This document shows, one piece after another, positions 1 through 6,220 of a stretch of DNA of 33,272 nucleotides. Position 1 is the stretch's first letter, and each line of letters opens with the position of its first letter. The DNA lies in the NCBI GenBank assembly GCA_045645485.1, contig JAZRIX010000027.1, positions 1 through 33,272 on the forward strand, given 5' to 3'. Position numbers and translations under genes: made by a program. The notes beneath the pieces were generated by a model. That model had not been told where the DNA came from and did no database searches. It was given only the letters and a program-made list of their open reading frames with translations. The DNA comes from SIG440 sp045645485. GTDB taxonomy: Bacteria; Bacillota; Clostridia; Monoglobales; Monoglobaceae.

Positions 1-1254
1 CTTATCCCAATATTCCTTTGCCGCCTGTTCAGTCTTGTTCGGCCCGTATTCGTAATATTTTCTGTCCTTTATTCTGTCAGGCAGATACTGCTGTTTCACA
101 TAATGATTGGGATAATCGTGAGGATAGAGGTAATTCTGACCTTTTCTCACATCGCCCTCGCCGTCATAATGCTTGTTCTGAAGCTGACGGGGAATTTCAC
201 CCGTATCCAATGATTCAATATCCCCAAGTGCTCCTGCCAGAGCCATATATGCGGAATTTGACTTTGGTGCCGTTGCAAGAAGAATTGCCGCATCCGCAAG
301 GGGAATTCTGCCCTCGGGAAGTCCCAGCATCAAGGCACTGTCAACACAGGCCTTCACAATGGGTATAGCCATAGGATAAGCAAGACCTATATCCTCTGCC
401 GCAATAACCATAAGTCTTCTGCAGGCTGTCTGCAAATCTTCTGCCGCAATAAGCCGTGCAAGGTAATGTATTGCCGCATCAGGGTCGGAGCCTCGGATTG
501 ACTTCTGGAGAGCACTCATAACATCATACTGGCTGTCTCCCGATTTGTCGTACTTGAAGGCTTTTTTCTGGGTGCACTGTTCCGCCGCATCCATTGTGAT
601 TTTTATATACCCTTCCGCATCAGGGGGGGAATAAATAACTGCAAGCTCAAGAGAATTAAGAGCCTTTCGCACATCACCGTTTGCCATTTCCGCAATGTGA
701 CTGAGGGCATCACCTTCTGCGGTAATTGCACCGAACTCCTCAGAAATCACATTCAATGCACGTTCAAGCGCCTTCACAATATCCTTTGCGGCAATTGGCT
801 TGAACTCAAACACAACGCTTCGGCTCAACACCGCATTATAAACATAAAAATAGGGATTTTCGGTGGTGCTGGCAATGAGAGTAATCTTTCCGTTTTCAAT
901 ATATTCAAGCAGGGATTGCTGTTGCTTTTTGTTGAAGTTCTGAATCTCATCAAGGTACAAAAGTATTCCGTTCTGCCCCGAAAGTGTCTCTGTCTGGGCA
1001 CAAACCTCACGTACATCCGCAACCGAAGCAGTTGTTGCATTAAGCTTGAAAAGTGTCTTGTTACACGCCTTTGCAAGAATATTCGCAACGGTAGTCTTTC
1101 CCACACCCGAAGGTCCGTAGAATATCATATTGGGAAGCTTGCCCGATTCGGCAACCTCTGTGAGTACCTTGTTTTTTCCTATAATATGGCTTTGACCCAC
1201 AACCTCTGAGAGAGATTGGGGTCTAAGTCTGTCTGCCAATGGCTTGCTGTTCAT
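1..1254 (-). CDS. rarA: Replication-associated recombination protein A (RarA/MgsA), 3' end cut by window edge
   Basis: An open frame of 418 codons runs from an ATG at 1254 to the left edge with no stop, so the last few residues are outside the window. It encodes a clamp-loader-like AAA+ ATPase. Visible are Walker A GPSGVGKTT (residues 47-55), Walker B YLDEIQNF (D102, E103), the STTENP sensor-1 segment, and a C-terminal half ending in HPDYPNHY-like and KDRKYYEYG-like segments typical of RarA. Family members act at stalled replication forks and bind SSB. The start lies 1 nt after the glyA stop codon on the same strand, which suggests translational coupling. The family is usually about 420-440 residues, so nearly all of it is present. 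I am confident of the family; its role here is inferred from homologues. Confidence 0.93.
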   Translation of the reverse strand, partial: MNSKPLADRLRPQSLSEVVGQSHIIGKNKVLTEVAESGKLPNMIFYGPSGVGKTTVANILAKACNKTLFKLNATTASVADVREVCAQTETLSGQNGILLYLDEIQNFNKKQQQSLLEYIENGKITLIASTTENPYFYVYNAVLSRSVVFEFKPIAAKDIVKALERALNVISEEFGAITAEGDALSHIAEMANGDVRKALNSLELAVIYSPPDAEGYIKITMDAAEQCTQKKAFKYDKSGDSQYDVMSALQKSIRGSDPDAAIHYLARLIAAEDLQTACRRLMVIAAEDIGLAYPMAIPIVKACVDSALMLGLPEGRIPLADAAILLATAPKSNSAYMALAGALGDIESLDTGEIPRQLQNKHYDGEGDVRKGQNYLYPHDYPNHYVKQQYLPDRIKDRKYYEYGPNKTEQAAKEYWDK

Positions 1255-1255
1255 A

Positions 1256-2494
1256 TTATTCATAGAGAGGATACTTCTTGCAAAGTGCGTCAACACGCTT
1301 TGCAGCTTCATCCTTGTTTGCTTCAAAGTCGCAGATAACCATATTGATAATCTTTGCAACCTCTCTCATATCATCTTCCTTGAAGCCGCGTGTTGTAACA
1401 GCAGGTGAACCGAGACGGATACCGCTTGTAACAAAAGGACTCTGGGGGTCGTTGGGGATTGTGTTCTTGTTTGCAGTGATACCGATTTCGTCAAGGTTGT
1501 GTTCAACCTCCTTGCCTGTGAGACCCTTCTTTGAAAGGTCAACAAGCATAAGGTGGTTGTCCGTACCGCCTGAAACGATGTCAATACCAAGACTCATAAG
1601 CTCGTCACAGAGTGCTGCTGCATTCTTCTTAACCTGTATCTGATATTCCTTGAATTCAGGTGAAAGTGCTTCCTTGAAGCAAACAGCCTTGGCTGCAATA
1701 ACGTGCATAAGTGGTCCTCCCTGATTTCCGGGGAATACAGCCTTGTTTATCATCTGTGCATATTTTTCCTTGCAGAGAATCATACCGCCACGTGGTCCGC
1801 GAAGAGTCTTGTGGGTTGTGGTTGTAACAAAATCTGCATAGGGAACGGGATTGGGATGGAGACCTGCGGCAACAAGACCAGCAATGTGTGCCATATCAAC
1901 CATCAGGTATGCACCAACCTCGTCTGCAATTTCACGGAATTTTGCAAAATCAATTTCACGCGCATAAGCACTTGCACCTGCCAGGATAAGCTTTGGCTTA
2001 TTCTCGATTGCAAGCTTGCGGAGTGCATCATAGTCGATTCTGTGTGTAACGTCATCAACACCGTAAGGAACAACGTTGAAGTATTTACCTGAAATGTTTA
2101 CGGGTGAACCGTGGCTCAGATGACCGCCGTGTGCAAGGTTCATACCGAGATATGTGTCACCGGGTTCCATTGTTGCAAAGAATACAGCAAGGTTTGCCTG
2201 TGCACCCGAATGAGGCTGAACATTTGCAAATTCTGCACCAAAGAGCTCCTTTGCTCTTTCACGTGCAAGGTCTTCAACCACGTCAACAAATTCACAACCG
2301 CCATAGTATCTCTTGCCGGGATAACCTTCGGCATATTTATTCGTAAGGGGTGTTCCCATAGCCTCCATAACAGCGGGGCTTACAAAGTTTTCTGATGCAA
2401 TAAGCTCAATCTTGCTTCTCTGTCTGCCGATTTCGTTTTTTATGGCAGCCGCAAGCTCAGGATCAGCTTTTGTAACTCTTTCAAGCTCAAACAT
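1256..2494 (-). CDS. glyA: Serine hydroxymethyltransferase
   Basis: This 412-residue protein is full length for GlyA. It interconverts serine plus tetrahydrofolate with glycine plus 5,10-methylene-THF, the main cellular source of one-carbon units; it is cytoplasmic and PLP dependent. The PLP Schiff-base lysine is K229 in TTTTHKTLRGPRGG. Other signatures are SENFVSP (35-40), YAEGYPGKRYYGG (54-66), the HSGAQAN loop (95-101) and VDMAHIAGL (199-207). The start ATG is preceded by GAGGAGG at good spacing. It is followed after 1 nt by rarA, so the two are probably co-transcribed. Its promoter overlaps that of the divergent nth. The leader is short, with no room for a glycine riboswitch. Confidence 0.98.
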   Translation of the reverse strand: MFELERVTKADPELAAAIKNEIGRQRSKIELIASENFVSPAVMEAMGTPLTNKYAEGYPGKRYYGGCEFVDVVEDLARERAKELFGAEFANVQPHSGAQANLAVFFATMEPGDTYLGMNLAHGGHLSHGSPVNISGKYFNVVPYGVDDVTHRIDYDALRKLAIENKPKLILAGASAYAREIDFAKFREIADEVGAYLMVDMAHIAGLVAAGLHPNPVPYADFVTTTTHKTLRGPRGGMILCKEKYAQMINKAVFPGNQGGPLMHVIAAKAVCFKEALSPEFKEYQIQVKKNAAALCDELMSLGIDIVSGGTDNHLMLVDLSKKGLTGKEVEHNLDEIGITANKNTIPNDPQSPFVTSGIRLGSPAVTTRGFKEDDMREVAKIINMVICDFEANKDEAAKRVDALCKKYPLYE

Positions 2495-2514
2495 TTAAAA
2501 TTCCTCCTCTTATG

Positions 2515-2543
2515 TTTACAAAAAATAATTCTTGTTGTATAAT
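2515..2543 (+). promoter_or_regulatory. SigA-type promoter for nth
   Basis: TTTACA (2515-2520) and TATAAT (2538-2543) are separated by 17 nt, an excellent vegetative promoter match 74 nt before the nth start codon. It overlaps the promoter assigned to glyA on the other strand. Confidence 0.6.
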
Positions 2544-2566
2544 ATTCTTAAAAATTATCAAATCAA
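2539..2566 (-). promoter_or_regulatory. SigA-type promoter for glyA-rarA
   Basis: Read on the minus strand, TTGATT (2566-2561) and TATTAT (2544-2539) are separated by 16 nt. The predicted RNA start is about 38 nt upstream of the glyA ATG. The -10 box coincides with the nth -10 box on the opposite strand, so the two promoters probably exclude each other. Confidence 0.45.
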
Positions 2567-2616
2567 AAAACATTATACAATAAATATTATTAATATGCAA
2601 GGGGAATGTTGAAAAA

Positions 2617-3258
2617 ATGAAGGAAAATCTTGAAAAAAACCGCGAAAGAGTTCTTGAGATTATAAAAGTTTTTGACGAAGTATACGGTGACGCCGACTGT
2701 ACTCTTGATTATACATCTGCGCTTCAGCTTCTTATTGCAACTCAGCTTGCGGCTCAATGCACCGATGCAAGGGTAAATATGGTAACCCCTGCACTTTTTG
2801 AAAGATACAAAACTGCTGAAGATTTTGCTGCCGCTGACCCCGACGAGCTTTCGGAATATATCCATTCAACAGGCTTTTTCCGCAATAAGACAAAAAACAT
2901 AATCGCATGCTGTCAGAAATTAATTTCCGATTTCGGCGGTGAGGTTCCGCAGACTATGGAGGAGCTTCTGACACTCCCCGGAGTGGGAAGAAAAACGGCA
3001 AATCTTGTTCTGGGCGATGTTTTCGGGATTCCGGGAATCGTAGTTGATACACACGCAACAAGACTTTCAAACAGAATGGGACTCACAACCAACAAGGACC
3101 CCTACAAAATAGAAATGGATTTGTTAAAACTTGTTCCTGCCGAAAAGCAGTCACATTTTTGTCACTGTCTGGTCTTCCACGGCAGAGAGTATTGCGACGC
3201 AAGAAAACCAAGATGCACGGAATGTCCCCTTTCGCATCTTTGCCCTCAAAAACTTTGA
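2617..3258 (+). CDS. nth: Endonuclease III, base-excision repair glycosylase/AP lyase
   Basis: This 213-residue protein is full length for Nth. It excises oxidised pyrimidines and cleaves the abasic site. The helix-hairpin-helix LPGVGRKTANLVLG (residues 120-133) carries the catalytic lysine K126, and the catalytic aspartate is D144 in VDTHATRL. The C-terminal 4Fe-4S cluster ligands C193, C200, C203 and C209 have the family spacing C-X6-C-X2-C-X5-C. The start ATG is preceded by AAGGGGA. The gene is monocistronic; the next feature downstream is the tRNA array promoter. In Bacillus, nth sits with dnaD; that neighbour is absent here. Confidence 0.97.
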   Translation: MKENLEKNRERVLEIIKVFDEVYGDADCTLDYTSALQLLIATQLAAQCTDARVNMVTPALFERYKTAEDFAAADPDELSEYIHSTGFFRNKTKNIIACCQKLISDFGGEVPQTMEELLTLPGVGRKTANLVLGDVFGIPGIVVDTHATRLSNRMGLTTNKDPYKIEMDLLKLVPAEKQSHFCHCLVFHGREYCDARKPRCTECPLSHLCPQKL

Positions 3259-3337
3259 ATTTTTTTAAAAAAGAGAGTATTTGCGAGAATTTACCGATAT
3301 AATCGAATATAATTGCCTGTAATCAAGAATATTTGTT

Positions 3338-3366
3338 TTGACTTTTGCGTATAATAGTGATAAAAT
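3338..3366 (+). promoter_or_regulatory. Promoter of the Val-Asp-Phe-Gly-Cys tRNA array
   Basis: TTGACT (3338-3343) and TAAAAT (3361-3366) have a 17-nt spacer, 47 nt upstream of tRNA-Val. A second TATAAT at 3350-3355 lies inside the spacer but has no -35 partner at proper distance. Confidence 0.6.
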
Positions 3367-3412
3367 AGCCGATGTCGCTGATTGAGGAATAAAAATTCCG
3401 CAGCACAAATGT

Positions 3413-3488
3413 GGGCGCATAGCTCAGCTGGGAGAGCATCTGCCTTACAAGCAGAGGGTCATAGGTTCGAGCCCTATTGTGCCCACCA
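3413..3488 (+). tRNA. tRNA-Val (anticodon TAC)
   Basis: A 76-nt cloverleaf. Acceptor GGGCGCA pairs with TGTGCCC, the anticodon stem TCTGC/GCAGA holds loop CTTACAA (anticodon TAC), the T-loop is GGTTCGAGCC, and CCA is encoded. Confidence 0.97.
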
Positions 3489-3493
3489 CATTT

Positions 3494-3570
3494 GGTCCGG
3501 TAGTTCAGTTGGTTAGAATGCCAGCCTGTCACGCTGGAGGTCGTGGGTTCGAGCCCCATCCGGATCGCCA
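3494..3570 (+). tRNA. tRNA-Asp (anticodon GTC)
   Basis: A 77-nt cloverleaf. Acceptor GGTCCGG pairs with CCGGATC with one G-T wobble. The anticodon loop is CTGTCAC in stem CCAGC/GCTGG. The discriminator is G, as expected for Asp, and CCA is encoded. Confidence 0.97.
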
Positions 3571-3629
3571 GGTTTTTGTAGAGGAAGTCAATCGGCTTCC
3601 TCTATATAAAACAAATTTCCAGGCTATAT

Positions 3630-3705
<76 letters not shown>

Positions 3706-3741
3706 TTCACTTTTTTCAGATTGGTGAATATAATATCTTAT

Positions 3742-3816
3742 GCGGGAGTGGCTCAGTGGTAGAGCGTCACCTTGCCAAGGTGAACGTCGCGAGTTCGAAT
3801 CTCGTCTTCCGCTCCA
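3742..3816 (+). tRNA. tRNA-Gly (anticodon GCC)
   Basis: A 75-nt cloverleaf. Acceptor GCGGGAG pairs with CTTCCGC, the anticodon loop TTGCCAA sits in stem TCACC/GGTGA, and CCA is encoded. Confidence 0.97.
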
Positions 3817-3825
3817 AACTAAAGA

Positions 3826-3855
3826 CAAAAGGACGCAAGATTCCGCGTCCTTTTG
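3826..3855 (+). terminator. Terminator-like hairpin between tRNA-Gly and tRNA-Cys
   Basis: An 11-bp perfect stem, CAAAAGGACGC / GCGTCCTTTTG, with an 8-nt loop, followed by a short T-rich run. It lies within the array, so it would lower tRNA-Cys expression, or act as a processing signal, if tRNA-Cys has no promoter of its own. Confidence 0.5.
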
Positions 3856-3871
3856 TTCTAAAACTAAATAC

Positions 3872-3946
3872 GGCGCCATAGCCAAGTGGTAAGGCAAAGC
3901 TCTGCAAAAGCTCTATCCCCCGGTTCAAATCCGGGTGGCGCCTCCA
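3872..3946 (+). tRNA. tRNA-Cys (anticodon GCA)
   Basis: A 75-nt cloverleaf. The acceptor GGCGCCA/TGGCGCC is perfect, the anticodon loop is CTGCAAA, the T-arm contains GGTTCAAATCC, and CCA is encoded. The outermost anticodon-stem pair is an A-C mismatch. Confidence 0.95.
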
Positions 3947-3947
3947 G

Positions 3948-3976
3948 AAAAAAGACATCCATCGGGTGTCTTTTTT
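3948..3976 (+). terminator. Intrinsic terminator of the + strand tRNA array
   Basis: AAAAAAGACATCC pairs with GGGTGTCTTTTTT (13 bp with one T-G) around a 3-nt loop, ending in six T. It starts 2 nt after tRNA-Cys. Confidence 0.85.
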
Positions 3977-4010
3977 AGTTATGTAAATTCCGTCAGGAAT
4001 TTATATAACT
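3977..4010. repeat. AT-rich inverted repeat between convergent tRNA arrays
   Basis: AGTTATGTAAATTCC and GGAATTTATATAACT form a 15-bp stem with one wobble and a 4-nt loop. It is wedged between two terminators and has no T-run of its own. Confidence 0.6.
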
Positions 4011-4011
4011 G

Positions 4012-4044
4012 AAAAAAGCACTTGCAAATCGCAAGTGCTTTTTT
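4012..4044. terminator. Bidirectional intrinsic terminator
   Basis: AAAAAAGCACTTGC pairs perfectly with GCAAGTGCTTTTTT around a 5-nt loop. There are six A on one side and six T on the other, so it works in both directions. It ends the minus-strand Thr-Tyr array, starting 2 nt beyond the tRNA-Tyr 3' end. Confidence 0.85.
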
Positions 4045-4045
4045 C

Positions 4046-4130
4046 TGGTGGAGGGAGATGGATTCGAACCATCGAAGCGAGACGCAACAGATTTACAGTC
4101 TGCCCCCTTTGGCCACTCGGGAACCCCTCC
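4046..4130 (-). tRNA. tRNA-Tyr (anticodon GTA)
   Basis: An 85-nt tRNA with the long variable arm of class II tRNAs. Acceptor GGAGGGG pairs with TCCCTCC (one G-T), the anticodon loop is CTGTAAA, the T-arm contains GGTTCGAATCC, and CCA is encoded. Confidence 0.96.
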
Positions 4131-4137
4131 AAATAAT

Positions 4138-4213
4138 TGGAGCTGGTGATGGGACTCGAACCCGCAACCTGCTGATTACAAATCAGCTGCTCTGCCAATT
4201 GAGCTACACCAGC
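4138..4213 (-). tRNA. tRNA-Thr (anticodon TGT)
   Basis: A 76-nt cloverleaf. Acceptor GCTGGTG pairs with CACCAGC, the anticodon stem GCTGA/TCAGC encloses TTTGTAA, and CCA is encoded. It lies 7 nt upstream of tRNA-Tyr in the same transcript. Confidence 0.96.
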
Positions 4214-4251
4214 TTACCAAACTTCGCCGTCGTTCTCACGACCGCTTGACT

Positions 4252-4280
4252 ATGATAACACAAAATACACTGCTTGTCAA
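4252..4280 (-). promoter_or_regulatory. Promoter of the Thr-Tyr tRNA operon
   Basis: On the minus strand, TTGACA (4280-4275) and TATCAT (4257-4252) have a 17-nt spacer, 39 nt upstream of tRNA-Thr. This is a near-consensus vegetative promoter. Confidence 0.75.
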
Positions 4281-4339
4281 CACTTTTTTCAAAAATTTTT
4301 TTATTTTTTGGGAAAAAATTTTTTCTTAAGACTTTTTGC

Positions 4340-4798
4340 CTATATATCACACACTTTCAGTTCAAATTCTCCATTTGATATTTCCAGTACACCATAGTGA
4401 AAAACTGCACTTCCCGGATTGAAAACAGTGATGTCTCCCACCTTTTCATTATACACCCTGTGAGTATGTCCGAAGATACACAAGTCAGCTCCCAACTCCC
4501 GTCCTTTTTGCATAACCTTTGCAGGAGAATACTTCACACCGTAATTATGTCCGTGAGTGAGAAAAATTTTCACTCCCTCAACCTCAAAAAAACGGTCTTC
4601 TGCCGCAGTTCTGTCCCAGATATCATTGTTTCCCTTAACAAAAACAATATTCTTCTGAGGGTACATTATCTGCAAATCTTCAACGTCTGCAAGCACATCC
4701 CCCGCATGAATAATCATATTCACGTCCTCTTCCTTTTCTATTGCCTTCATCATAGGATTGAAACTTCTGTGAGAATCACTGAATATAACAGCTTTCAA
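4340..4798 (-). CDS. YfcE/MJ0936-family metallophosphodiesterase
   Basis: A small calcineurin-like phosphoesterase. The metal-ligand motifs occur in the expected order: SDSH near the N-terminus, then HAGD, GNND, THGH and GHTH, followed by NPGS. Members of this family (YfcE, YsnB, MJ0936) hydrolyse phosphodiesters in vitro; the natural substrate is unknown. I place the start at the TTG at 4798, giving MKAVIFSDSH as in relatives (152 residues). A GTG at 4807 is possible but sits only 2 nt from the AAAGG ribosome site, while the TTG is 11 nt away. The gene is transcribed toward the tRNA genes. In Firmicutes such genes often follow rph-rdgB, which are absent here. Confidence 0.85.
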   Translation of the reverse strand: MKAVIFSDSHRSFNPMMKAIEKEEDVNMIIHAGDVLADVEDLQIMYPQKNIVFVKGNNDIWDRTAAEDRFFEVEGVKIFLTHGHNYGVKYSPAKVMQKGRELGADLCIFGHTHRVYNEKVGDITVFNPGSAVFHYGVLEISNGEFELKVCDI

Positions 4799-4844
4799 GC
4801 AAATCACAACCTTTCACTTTATTTTACCACAAACAAAACTTTTT

Positions 4845-4873
4845 GTCACTATTTTTCATCATCGACATATACT
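4845..4873 (+). promoter_or_regulatory. Possible SigE-like promoter of the 4900-6146 cassette
   Basis: CATATACT at 4866-4873 resembles the SigE -10 consensus CATACAnT. GTCACTA lies 14 nt upstream at the -35 position but is a poor match. The assignment relies on the sporulation context and is weak. Confidence 0.25.
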
Positions 4874-4899
4874 GATTATAACGAAAGGAGAATCCAAAT

Positions 4900-5169
4900 A
4901 TGAATATTCAGGATGCAATCTCAAAGATGTCACCCCAAATGCTTGCTCAGGGTCTCAAGCAACTCAGCAGCACCATGACACCCGAACAGCTCAGTCAGGC
5001 AGAAGCAGCTATAAAATCAATGACAAAAGACGACCTGAATCAGCAGCTGAAATCGCTTGACGCAAATGCACTGCTGAAGGAACTCAACAATAACCCTGCC
5101 TTGACCAAGCAACTTGCACAGAATCCTGAGCTTATGTCAAAGCTTACCCAGATACTGAAAAACAAATAA
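4900..5169 (+). CDS. Small uncharacterised helical protein, first gene of SipL-linked cassette
   Basis: I do not recognise this 89-residue protein. It is Gln/Leu/Ser-rich and almost wholly predicted helical, with no signal peptide, no membrane segment and no cysteine. An N-terminal part (1-45) with MSPQMLAQGLKQL and TPEQLSQAEAAI patterns is followed by a Leu/Asn-rich tail (LNNNPALTKQLAQNPEL) with heptad-like leucine spacing. This suggests a coiled-coil or oligomeric structural protein. The start ATG has a strong site (GAAAGGAG, 9 nt upstream). The next gene starts 22 nt after its stop and has its own AAGGAGG, so the two are probably co-transcribed. Function is unknown. The downstream SipL-like gene hints at a spore role, which is inference only. 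Confidence 0.8.
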   Translation: MNIQDAISKMSPQMLAQGLKQLSSTMTPEQLSQAEAAIKSMTKDDLNQQLKSLDANALLKELNNNPALTKQLAQNPELMSKLTQILKNK

Positions 5170-5191
5170 CAACCCAAGGAGGAACAATTCA

Positions 5192-5587
5192 ATGGACGAA
5201 ACACAAGATTTTTCAAAAGCAATAGATCAGCTTCAGGAAGTCCTTTCGGGCGATGAAGGTCAGAATCTTATACAGACCTTAATAGAAAAGCTCACTTCTT
5301 CAGATGAATCAGGTTCCTCCCTTCAGACAGGTTCAGACACGCCTTCATTGCCGTTTCAAAATCTGTTAAGCGGCAATGAAGATTTTGACTTTGCCACTAT
5401 AACAAAAATAGCAACAGTTATGCAGTCCTTAAACAACGAAAAAAACAATCCCAAGGTTGCATTTTTGCAGTCACTCAAGCCTTTTTTAAAAGAAGAACGC
5501 CGTCAACGCATTGACAAAGCGGCAATGATACTCAAATTTGCCTCTGTACTGAAGATACTGAAACAAACCGATACGGGAGGTGTCTGA
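5192..5587 (+). CDS. Uncharacterised acidic protein, second gene of SipL-linked cassette
   Basis: An unrecognised protein of 131 residues. The N-terminal third is acidic and Gln/Ser-rich (through GSSLQTGSDTPSLPFQNLL). The C-terminal half carries what looks like a conserved helical motif, LQSLKPFLKEERRQRIDKAA followed by a hydrophobic helix MILKFASVLKIL (about residues 90-124). From memory, segments of the type LKPFL-x-x-ERRxxxDxA occur in unnamed clostridial proteins, but I cannot confirm this here. There is no signal peptide or clear transmembrane helix. AAGGAGG precedes the ATG at good spacing. The stop overlaps the likely start region of the next gene by 8 nt, so their translation is coupled. 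Confidence 0.8.
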   Translation: MDETQDFSKAIDQLQEVLSGDEGQNLIQTLIEKLTSSDESGSSLQTGSDTPSLPFQNLLSGNEDFDFATITKIATVMQSLNNEKNNPKVAFLQSLKPFLKEERRQRIDKAAMILKFASVLKILKQTDTGGV

Positions 5588-6146
5588 AATTTACAAGCGT
5601 TATATTCCCGAACAACAGACCCCCAAACCCCCGCAGCCAAGCCAACATAACAATCAGCCATACAAGGGTGCAACAGTAAATCAGCAAATTCAGCAACCTC
5701 AAAAAACCGTATCTGCAAATCAACATATGCAGCAACAGCAAAAACCACCTGTCAACAGAGCGGACAAAAACCAGTACTCACACTATGCAAAAAGTCCACC
5801 GCCGCAACAAAAAGAACACTCTGTTCAGGAACTTCACAAAAAGCCGCAGCAACCACAATCGCCCGTCGCTCCTCAATCAGATATGCAAAAAAAAACCGCC
5901 TGTCAGAGTCCATTCAAAGACACTTCATCAAAATCATCAAATATTCTTCTGAATTTTTTGCCGAAATCTCTTTACAACCCCGAAACAAAAAAGATTCTCG
6001 GCATACTCTCTGCAGAAGATTTGTTGATTGTAGCTTTGATTTTTCTTTTTTGCGAAGACAGCGACGACGACAATCCGATTTTGTTGCTTGCACTTTTGTA
6101 TCTTCTTTTTTCGGAGCATATTGATCTTGGCATATTTTCTCTTTGA
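5580..6146 (+). CDS. Uncharacterised Pro/Gln-rich protein with two-helix hydrophobic tail
   Basis: An unrecognised protein of 188 residues from the GTG at 5580. Residues 10 to 115 are low-complexity and rich in Gln, Pro, Lys, Ser and His, so probably disordered. The last 70 residues are unlike this: a linker with NPETKKILGILS, then two hydrophobic stretches (DLLIVALIFLF and ILLLALLYLLF) joined by a Cys-plus-acidic turn, CEDSDDDN. This could be a membrane hairpin or a self-assembling surface-active segment. The start is uncertain: GGGAGG (5575-5580) abuts the GTG but is 8 nt from an in-frame ATT at 5589. It overlaps the preceding gene. The low-complexity arm plus hydrophobic tail would suit a spore-envelope protein (inference). 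Confidence 0.78.
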   Translation: MSEIYKRYIPEQQTPKPPQPSQHNNQPYKGATVNQQIQQPQKTVSANQHMQQQQKPPVNRADKNQYSHYAKSPPPQQKEHSVQELHKKPQQPQSPVAPQSDMQKKTACQSPFKDTSSKSSNILLNFLPKSLYNPETKKILGILSAEDLLIVALIFLFCEDSDDDNPILLLALLYLLFSEHIDLGIFSL

Positions 6147-6177
6147 CCGCTTTTGGAATATATTTTCAAAAGCGGTC
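6145..6177. repeat. Inverted repeat between the cassette and sipL
   Basis: GACCGCTTTTG and CAAAAGCGGTC form a perfect 11-bp stem with an 11-nt AT-only loop. It overlaps the stop codon of the preceding gene. There is no clear T-run, so it may be a weak terminator or may stabilise mRNA. It overlaps the candidate SigE promoter. Confidence 0.6.
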
Positions 6178-6184
6178 ATATTTA
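6156..6184 (+). promoter_or_regulatory. Candidate SigE promoter for the SipL-like gene
   Basis: GAATATA (6156-6162) and CATATTTA (6177-6184) are separated by 14 nt, close to the SigE pattern (-35 ATATT-like, 14-15 nt, -10 CATACAnT). It lies 37 nt upstream of the ATG. In Clostridioides difficile sipL is under mother-cell SigE control, which supports the reading. Confidence 0.4.
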
Positions 6185-6220
6185 TATAAAAACGTATTTT
6201 AAAAAAGCGAGGTAAAAAAA

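Noticed and set aside
2495..2540. Glycine riboswitch or other leader control of glyA
   Set aside because: The predicted leader is under 40 nt, too short, and no aptamer-like structure is seen.
2598..2616. Another GGGGATGTT repeat copy before nth
   Set aside because: AAGGGGAATGTTGAAAAA is similar, but it contains the nth ribosome site and lacks an inverted partner, so the resemblance is probably chance.
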